Shown: in pieces, positions 5,996 to 9,840 of the stretch
Position numbering within the stretch: the stretch's first letter is position 1
Layout of the letters: each line of letters begins with the position of its first letter
Source of the DNA: Thermoplasmata archaeon
GTDB lineage: Archaea > Thermoplasmatota > Thermoplasmata > Thermoplasmatales > Thermoplasmataceae
Length of the DNA stretch: 9,840 bases
Assembly: GCA_021811525.1 (NCBI GenBank)
Contig: JAJZOK010000128.1
Span: 1 to 9,840, forward strand
Direction: 5' to 3'
The notes under the pieces: generated by a model
What the model was told of the DNA's origin: nothing
Database searches by the model: none
The model's input: only the letters and a program-made list of their open reading frames with translations
Translations under genes and position numbers: made by a program

Positions 5996-6754
5996 TCAGA
6001 CTTTCACAGTGCTTCCACTGAGCTTCACTCCAAAAGTCATGAAAGCAGTATGGCCAATGATGTTATTATCGGGCCTGGTGGCATTATCTCTTACAAGCAG
6101 TTCCCTTTTCAGTATTTCCACATTGCTGTGCACAAGGAAACCATTCTGCTTCAATGAAGCCACGTTCTTCTCAAGCTGGTTATAAGTGGGGGAATATGTG
6201 CATATCCTGCCCCCCTTTTTCAGCAGTGTTGCCATATTGGGGATTGCAGACCAGGGCTCAGGTACGTCCAGCACGGCTGCATCAAATTTGTCAAAAGACC
6301 TATAAGTTTCTATGGGACCTTCGACAATTTCCCAGTTTTCGGCAGAAGTTGCATATCGTACATTTTGGGAAGCCTTTTCAATATATGACTTGTTAATTTC
6401 TACAGTGGTCAGTTTTCCATCTTTGCCAAGAGCCTTTAAAATGGCCAAGGACAGGGCACCAGACCCTATGCCGGATTCAAGAATTCTTTTCCCTGGAAAA
6501 ATAGAGCAGTAATGTATTATTATGGCTGCGTCCCATGGTTGTATTATCTGAGCGGTCCTACCAGCAAAATCAGGGAAAAATATGGGGTCCGGACCTAATA
6601 CAGTGAAATCTTCGCCCTTGATCCTTATCCTATCTCCCGGGGCAGGGACAAGGTTTGGTTCAAGTTGCAACTCCCTTCCCTTCAGCCTTATTGTATTGGT
6701 GGCTGTATCCAGCAGACCCGCCTCATTCTGTGACTTTACTATTAAGTATGGCAT
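5996..6754 (-). CDS. trmI: tRNA (adenine-N1)-methyltransferase TrmI
   Basis: A 252-aa SAM-dependent enzyme that forms m1A in the T-loop of tRNA (position 58, in some archaea also 57), stabilising the tRNA core. An N-terminal beta domain (about 1-60) is followed by the class I methyltransferase fold. The RTAQIIQPWDAA segment (66-77) precedes motif I ESGIGSGALS (93-102). The acidic SAM-ribose residue is Glu119 in TVEI. Motif IV is LDVPEPW (162-168) with the catalytic-site Asp163. The C-terminal RPDNNIIGHTAFMTF (227-241) matches the family RPxxxxxGHTxxxT pattern. The length is normal for archaeal TrmI, which works as a tetramer. ATG at 6754 lies 6 bp after the glycerate kinase stop with a weak AGTGAT ribosome site, so it is the last gene of the rhodanese-kinase-trmI operon. 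Confidence 0.94.
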   Translation of the reverse strand: MPYLIVKSQNEAGLLDTATNTIRLKGRELQLEPNLVPAPGDRIRIKGEDFTVLGPDPIFFPDFAGRTAQIIQPWDAAIIIHYCSIFPGKRILESGIGSGALSLAILKALGKDGKLTTVEINKSYIEKASQNVRYATSAENWEIVEGPIETYRSFDKFDAAVLDVPEPWSAIPNMATLLKKGGRICTYSPTYNQLEKNVASLKQNGFLVHSNVEILKRELLVRDNATRPDNNIIGHTAFMTFGVKLSGSTVKV

Positions 6755-6760
6755 ATCTAA

Positions 6761-8086
6761 TCACTTATTCCTTTTGCCCCCATAATACGCAATGTAAATG
6801 TCCGAAACATTTGTGCCCGTATAGCCGGTAATGATAGCAGAGTTGTATTTATTTAAGAGTGTGTAGGAATCACTTATCGCCAGTGAATTGAATATTTCGT
6901 CTTTCCCAAGCCCTTCCAGGAAATAGTTATCGGTGATTCCGCCCATAGCCGGGCTGGCCCCGTCTATGCCATCGGTTCCAATACTAGCGAAAAGGAAATC
7001 CTCATCACTTTCCATATTCATGGCAACTCTCAGGGAAAGTTCACAATTTCTCCCTCCTTTTCCATTTCCCCTTACTTTTGCAGTGGTTTCTCCCCCTCCC
7101 ACAATCCAAATTGGCTTTCTGGAAACGGCGAATTGTTTTCTCATCCGTTCAGCAAACCATTTGGCAGCATCAACCACGTCACCGGTTACTGAGTCTGCAA
7201 GCGTTACCACAGTATCTCCATTTTTGGAAATCAAAGTGGAAATAAGATTAACAAAATCGCTATTTTTTAATATGATCCGCGTGGTGACATGCCTGAAGGA
7301 GCCAGGTTCTATATTTCCAAAATGCCTTTCAAGTTCTTCTTTTGAAGGAAGCATGCATGTTTCCCGGTATTTCTCAACAACTTTTCCCAAGAAGCCTGGT
7401 TCAAGGGAAGGTCTTGTAAGCGGTCCAGAGGCTATAACTGCCGGGTCATCGCCAGGTACATCTGATATGATCAAACCATAAACCTCAGAAGGATAGAGAA
7501 TCTTTGCAAGCTTTCCTCCCTTAACAGAGGACATTGCCTGGCGGATTGCGTTTAATTCATTGATGTCGGCGCCGGATTCCATGAGGCATTTGGCAGTATC
7601 ACCAATCATTTTAATGGTGAAACCGCCTTCGGGAATCTCGAACAGGGCAGAACCTCCTCCAGAAATCAGAACTATCACAAGATCGTCTTCACTTAAGTTG
7701 CCAAGGTGTCCCAGGATCTTTCGGGAAGAAGAAAGTGTTTCAGTAGATGGTATGGGATGATTTCCCACAAGAATCTCAAGTTCAGGATAGTTTTCAGGCA
7801 CTGCTTCACCTGTCGGAATTATAATGGCAGAATACCTGGCAATGGAGATGGTCCTGCCTCTTACACCTCTGTACATCTTAAGTGCAGCCTTGCCAAACCC
7901 AATAACATAAACATTCCTGAAATCACGCGAATCAGCCAACACTTCTTTTACGCTGGCATCCAGGAGTTTCAACGGATCAAGCTGAATAAATGCCTGCTCC
8001 AATATAGTAAGGAGTCCACCTCTCACGCTTGTGCTGTTCAGGTCCGCAAAGTTGACTATATCCAGTCCCTTATCAACACTACTCAT
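6761..8086 (-). CDS. Glycerate 2-kinase (MOFRL family)
   Basis: A 441-aa cytoplasmic kinase that phosphorylates D-glycerate to 2-phosphoglycerate using ATP. In Thermoplasma and Picrophilus this is the step by which the non-phosphorylative Entner-Doudoroff pathway rejoins lower glycolysis. The N-terminal DUF4147 domain shows VIGFGKAA with Lys66, VGNHPIPS (107-114), the phosphate loop ISGGGSALFE (141-150), RQAMSSVKGGKLA (182-194) and SDVPGDDPAVIASGPL (208-223). The C-terminal MOFRL domain shows GGGETTAKVRGNGKGGRN (330-347), GTDGIDGASPAMGG (370-383) and TGTNVSDI (423-430). The length and all motifs are normal. ATG at 8086 overlaps the rhodanese stop by 8 bp (ATGAGTAG), so translation is probably coupled. 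Other MOFRL members act on hydroxypyruvate or tartronate metabolism; glycerate 2-kinase is the best fit. Confidence 0.93.
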   Translation of the reverse strand: MSSVDKGLDIVNFADLNSTSVRGGLLTILEQAFIQLDPLKLLDASVKEVLADSRDFRNVYVIGFGKAALKMYRGVRGRTISIARYSAIIIPTGEAVPENYPELEILVGNHPIPSTETLSSSRKILGHLGNLSEDDLVIVLISGGGSALFEIPEGGFTIKMIGDTAKCLMESGADINELNAIRQAMSSVKGGKLAKILYPSEVYGLIISDVPGDDPAVIASGPLTRPSLEPGFLGKVVEKYRETCMLPSKEELERHFGNIEPGSFRHVTTRIILKNSDFVNLISTLISKNGDTVVTLADSVTGDVVDAAKWFAERMRKQFAVSRKPIWIVGGGETTAKVRGNGKGGRNCELSLRVAMNMESDEDFLFASIGTDGIDGASPAMGGITDNYFLEGLGKDEIFNSLAISDSYTLLNKYNSAIITGYTGTNVSDIYIAYYGGKRNK

Positions 8087-8423
8087 ACTCTACGTCCAGG
8101 CCTGAAAGGTGCCACTGGATCATACCTCCTTTCAGGTTTACGACTTTCTCGATGCCCTGATCCTTTAGGAATGAACAGGCATAATAGCTCCTCTCACCGC
8201 TGTTGCATACAAACACAAGTTTCCTGTTCTCTTCCCGGAGCTTGTCAAGGCTGTCTTTGAGCTCCATTAGCGGAATAAGGAGGGAGCCACTTATATGTCC
8301 CATGTCCCCGTAATATTCTGCTGGTTCCCTCACATCAACTATGGTGTATTCATTCTTCCCACCATCTTCAAGCAATTCTGACAACTCGCCCGGGTTTATC
8401 TCTTCAATCTTCCTTGAGAACAT
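8079..8423 (-). CDS. Single-domain rhodanese-like sulfurtransferase, first gene of the kinase-trmI operon
   Basis: A 114-aa protein covering one rhodanese domain. After an opening helix (INPGELSELLED) come TIVDVREPAEY (27-37), GHISGSLLIPL (42-52), and the active-site loop CNSGERS with Cys73 and Arg78 in the CxxGxRS pattern. The closing motif is LKGGMIQW (97-104). The catalytic Cys is intact, so persulfide transfer is plausible; the partner is unknown. ATG at 8423 lies about 24 nt after a TATA-like box, a leaderless start. It heads the operon with glycerate 2-kinase (8-bp overlap) and trmI. It resembles the other rhodanese in the window only in the family motifs, so it is not a recent duplicate. 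Confidence 0.93.
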   Translation of the reverse strand: MFSRKIEEINPGELSELLEDGGKNEYTIVDVREPAEYYGDMGHISGSLLIPLMELKDSLDKLREENRKLVFVCNSGERSYYACSFLKDQGIEKVVNLKGGMIQWHLSGLDVEYE

Positions 8424-8440
8424 TACTTTTCCTGATTGCC

Positions 8441-8452
8441 TTTAAAAAATAA
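8441..8452 (-). promoter_or_regulatory. TATA box of the rhodanese-glycerate kinase-trmI operon
   Basis: Minus-strand TTATTTTTTAAA is centred about 24 nt before the ATG at 8423. It is the only obvious promoter for the three-gene operon and lies in the 141-bp spacer shared with the PadR gene. Confidence 0.45.
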
Positions 8453-8488
8453 CTACTTTTGTATTTTGCTACGCCGTTCACATTTACG

Positions 8489-8520
8489 CAATACTTTTAA
8501 TGCAAGGCTCGTATTGAGCC
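8489..8520. repeat. Nested inverted repeats in the divergent rhodanese-PadR spacer
   Basis: CAATAC (8489-8494) is repeated inverted as GTATTG (8511-8516). Overlapping it, GGCTC-GTATT-GAGCC (8506-8520) is a perfect 5-bp hairpin. The pair sits about 10 nt upstream of the padR TATA box, where an activator or second repressor could bind. No known family's operator is recognised. Confidence 0.3.
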
Positions 8521-8530
8521 CCAAGTCAGA

Positions 8531-8539
8531 TTTTTATAG
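8531..8539 (+). promoter_or_regulatory. TATA box of the PadR-MFS operon
   Basis: TTTTTATAG is centred about 29-30 nt before the ATG at 8565. It predicts transcription starting within a few nucleotides of the start codon, inside the palindrome. Confidence 0.5.
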
Positions 8540-8546
8540 TGATTCA

Positions 8547-8566
8547 ATATGTCGAATTCGACATAT
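8547..8566. promoter_or_regulatory. PadR-box operator, perfect 20-bp palindrome
   Basis: ATATGTCGAATTCGACATAT is a perfect palindrome. It contains ATGT-N8-ACAT, the operator pattern described for PadR-family repressors. It begins about 8 bp after the TATA box, covers the predicted transcription start and runs into the ATG of the PadR gene. A dimer bound here would block polymerase loading or early transcription, giving autorepression of the regulator and the efflux pump. The palindrome and its position are seen directly; binding is inferred. Confidence 0.82.
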
Positions 8567-9065
8567 GGTAAACAGGGATTATGCCACTCGGGTACTCTTT
8601 GCATTGAGTTTCAAGGACCTTTGCGGTTACCAGATTACCAAATATATCTCCACGAAGGATGAGAGAATCTCAAATGGCACAGTAGCCCCTGTATTGAAGC
8701 ACCTTGTTGAAAATGGCCTGGTATTTTCATCCGTTTCTGGACGGAGAAAGATGTACTCGCTGACAGAGAAGGGCCAGAGGTATGTCGACGAAGTAAGGTC
8801 CATACGAAACACCCTTAAAAAGAAGATTTTCGTGGATTCATTGAATGAAAACGTAATCTTCCTGGATTTCCTTTCCAACCTTGATGATGCTACACTTTTC
8901 CGCGAATTGCTGGAAGACATTGGCGATGAGATAATGACAATAGTCATTGCAGGTTTCCAGATGAAGAAAGGCAAAGATACACAATCTTTGGGCGAACTCA
9001 AAGACAGGCTCATGAAGCTGGGCAAGGAGGTGACTACATGGCATTCACAAGAAATGCAAAACTGA
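8565..9065 (+). CDS. PadR-family transcriptional regulator
   Basis: A 166-aa repressor. The N-terminal winged helix-turn-helix (about 5-75) follows the PadR pattern: RVLFALSFKDLCGYQI with the Gly-Tyr start of the domain, SNGTVAPVLKHLVENGLV as recognition helix region, and the wing SGRRKMYSLTEKG (58-70). The C-terminal half is helical and charged (about 76-166) and would supply dimerisation and possibly ligand sensing. The start is ATG at 8565, where the domain begins and promoter and operator fit. The frame is open further upstream to 8436, but that stretch lies before the TATA box and has no domain. The gene overlaps the MFS start by 28 bp, so the two are one operon. PadR partners of this kind usually repress efflux pumps and release DNA on drug or phenolic binding; the inducer here is unknown. 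Confidence 0.9.
   Translation: MVNRDYATRVLFALSFKDLCGYQITKYISTKDERISNGTVAPVLKHLVENGLVFSSVSGRRKMYSLTEKGQRYVDEVRSIRNTLKKKIFVDSLNENVIFLDFLSNLDDATLFRELLEDIGDEIMTIVIAGFQMKKGKDTQSLGELKDRLMKLGKEVTTWHSQEMQN
9024..9033 (+). promoter_or_regulatory. Strong Shine-Dalgarno of the MFS gene inside padR
   Basis: AAGGAGGTGA lies 4 nt before the ATG at 9038 and is a near-perfect match to the archaeal anti-Shine-Dalgarno. It decides the start of the internal cistron and contrasts with the leaderless first gene. Confidence 0.75.
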
Positions 9066-9840
9066 CCATAGGAATCATGGCCATGATGGGCATCCTAATC
9101 ACCTATGTGGAAACAATGGTAACACCGGCTTTGCCCATTCTCGTCAAGGATTTTGATACCAATTATGACAGCTTATCTTGGGTAATCACTGCTTACATAC
9201 TGGCCGGGACAGTCTCTGCGGCTATTTTCGGCAGGCTTGCCGATATATACGGAAAGAAGAAGATATTCATCATCCTCGCAGGCGTTTACACCCTTGCGGT
9301 TGCGCTTGGGGGTTTTGCCACAAGCCTGAGCCAGTTCATACTTGTGAGGACAATCCAGGGACTTGGCATGGGAATGTTTCCGGTTGCCTATGCACTTTTA
9401 AATGATGAAGTGCCAAAGGAAAAACTGGCATTAGCTCAGGGAATCATAAGTTCTACTTTCACAGGAGGGGCAGCAATTGGCCTAGTTGCTGGAGCCTATA
9501 TAACTCAGTATTATGGGTGGCAATGGTCATACCATTCCGCAATACCTGTGGCCATTGCCCTTCTGATTTCCGCAATCATAGTAGTCAAGGAAAGCCCGTA
9601 CAAGAGGAAGGAAACCATAGATTTCGCTGGTATTGCCACACTCTCCATATCGGTGATATTGCTCATACTGGGGCTATCGGAAGGCCAGTACTGGGGCTGG
9701 ACTTCAACGGCAATCCTTGGATCGTTCCTCCTGTCTTTCATAAGCCTTGTGGCATTTATTTCAATAGAAAAAAGGGTGAAAATGCCCTTCATCAGCATAG
9801 AACTTCTCAAGATTAGGAATATTTTCCTTGCCAATGTGGC
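9038..9840 (+). CDS. MFS drug-efflux transporter (DHA2 type), C-terminus cut by window edge
   Basis: The first 267 residues of a proton-driven major facilitator pump in the cytoplasmic membrane. Helix 1 (about 9-29) contains TYVETMVTPALP. Motif A is GRLADIYGKKKIF (65-77) between helices 2 and 3. The motif-B-like LVRTIQGLGMG (102-112) carries the conserved Arg. The antiporter motif C is in GGAAIGLVAGAYI (143-155). WQWSYHSAIPVAIA (161-174) corresponds to the WRWxFxxNxP segment usual in 14-helix DHA2 pumps such as QacA and EmrB. About seven or eight helices fall inside the window; the rest lies beyond the right edge. The gene shares the PadR promoter and operator. Substrate unknown; multidrug or toxic-organic efflux is the likely role. 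Confidence 0.92.
   Translation, partial: MAFTRNAKLTIGIMAMMGILITYVETMVTPALPILVKDFDTNYDSLSWVITAYILAGTVSAAIFGRLADIYGKKKIFIILAGVYTLAVALGGFATSLSQFILVRTIQGLGMGMFPVAYALLNDEVPKEKLALAQGIISSTFTGGAAIGLVAGAYITQYYGWQWSYHSAIPVAIALLISAIIVVKESPYKRKETIDFAGIATLSISVILLILGLSEGQYWGWTSTAILGSFLLSFISLVAFISIEKRVKMPFISIELLKIRNIFLANV

Noticed and set aside
6933..7481. 182-codon plus-strand frame opposite glycerate 2-kinase
   Set aside because: Long Pro/Ser-rich antisense frame produced by the codon usage of the kinase gene, whose motifs are all intact.
7706..8260. 184-codon plus-strand frame opposite the kinase and rhodanese
   Set aside because: Antisense to two well-supported genes and crosses their junction; no domain.
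8436..8564. 43-residue N-terminal extension of the PadR protein
   Set aside because: It would start at a TTG upstream of the TATA box and run through the operator; the PadR domain begins at the ATG at 8565.
1..9840. CRISPR array, insertion sequence ends, rRNA, replication origin
   Set aside because: No spaced direct repeats, no transposase, no rRNA sequence and no clustered origin boxes were seen on either strand.

Overview
The window looks like a chromosomal segment from an archaeon of the Thermoplasmatales or a close relative. Three things point there: an archaeal-type tRNA m1A methyltransferase; a MOFRL-type glycerate 2-kinase, the enzyme of the non-phosphorylative Entner-Doudoroff branch in Thermoplasma and Picrophilus; and start codons sitting about 22-30 nt downstream of A/T-rich TATA-like boxes, the leaderless layout. 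GTG and TTG starts are frequent. Genus and species cannot be fixed from this sequence.

Left end (1-1224): a tyrosine recombinase on the minus strand runs off the left edge with all catalytic residues intact. Behind its promoter lie a short stop-bounded reading frame that looks like protein debris and a perfect 10-bp inverted repeat. This could mark the edge of an integrated element.

Region 1225-4796: an unrecognised 160-aa protein; a DppB-type permease (minus) and a DppC-type permease (plus) transcribed divergently from a 255-bp spacer; and, convergent with the DppC-type gene, a two-helix surface protein with five N-glycosylation sequons. No ATPase or substrate-binding protein gene is present, so the transporter is incomplete here.

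Region 4962-5951: a single-domain rhodanese (plus), then on the minus strand a small membrane protein with one DnaJ-type zinc-knuckle pair, followed by a 50-aa two-helix membrane protein.

Region 5996-8423 (minus) is a tight operon: rhodanese, glycerate 2-kinase (8-bp overlap), then TrmI (6-bp gap). It joins sulfur-transfer chemistry, sugar-acid catabolism and tRNA modification.

Right end (8547-9840): a PadR-family repressor overlaps the start of a DHA2-type MFS efflux pump that runs off the edge. A perfect 20-bp palindrome carrying the ATGT-N8-ACAT PadR-box pattern covers the predicted transcription start and the start codon. This is the best-supported regulatory circuit in the window: a self-repressed drug-efflux operon.
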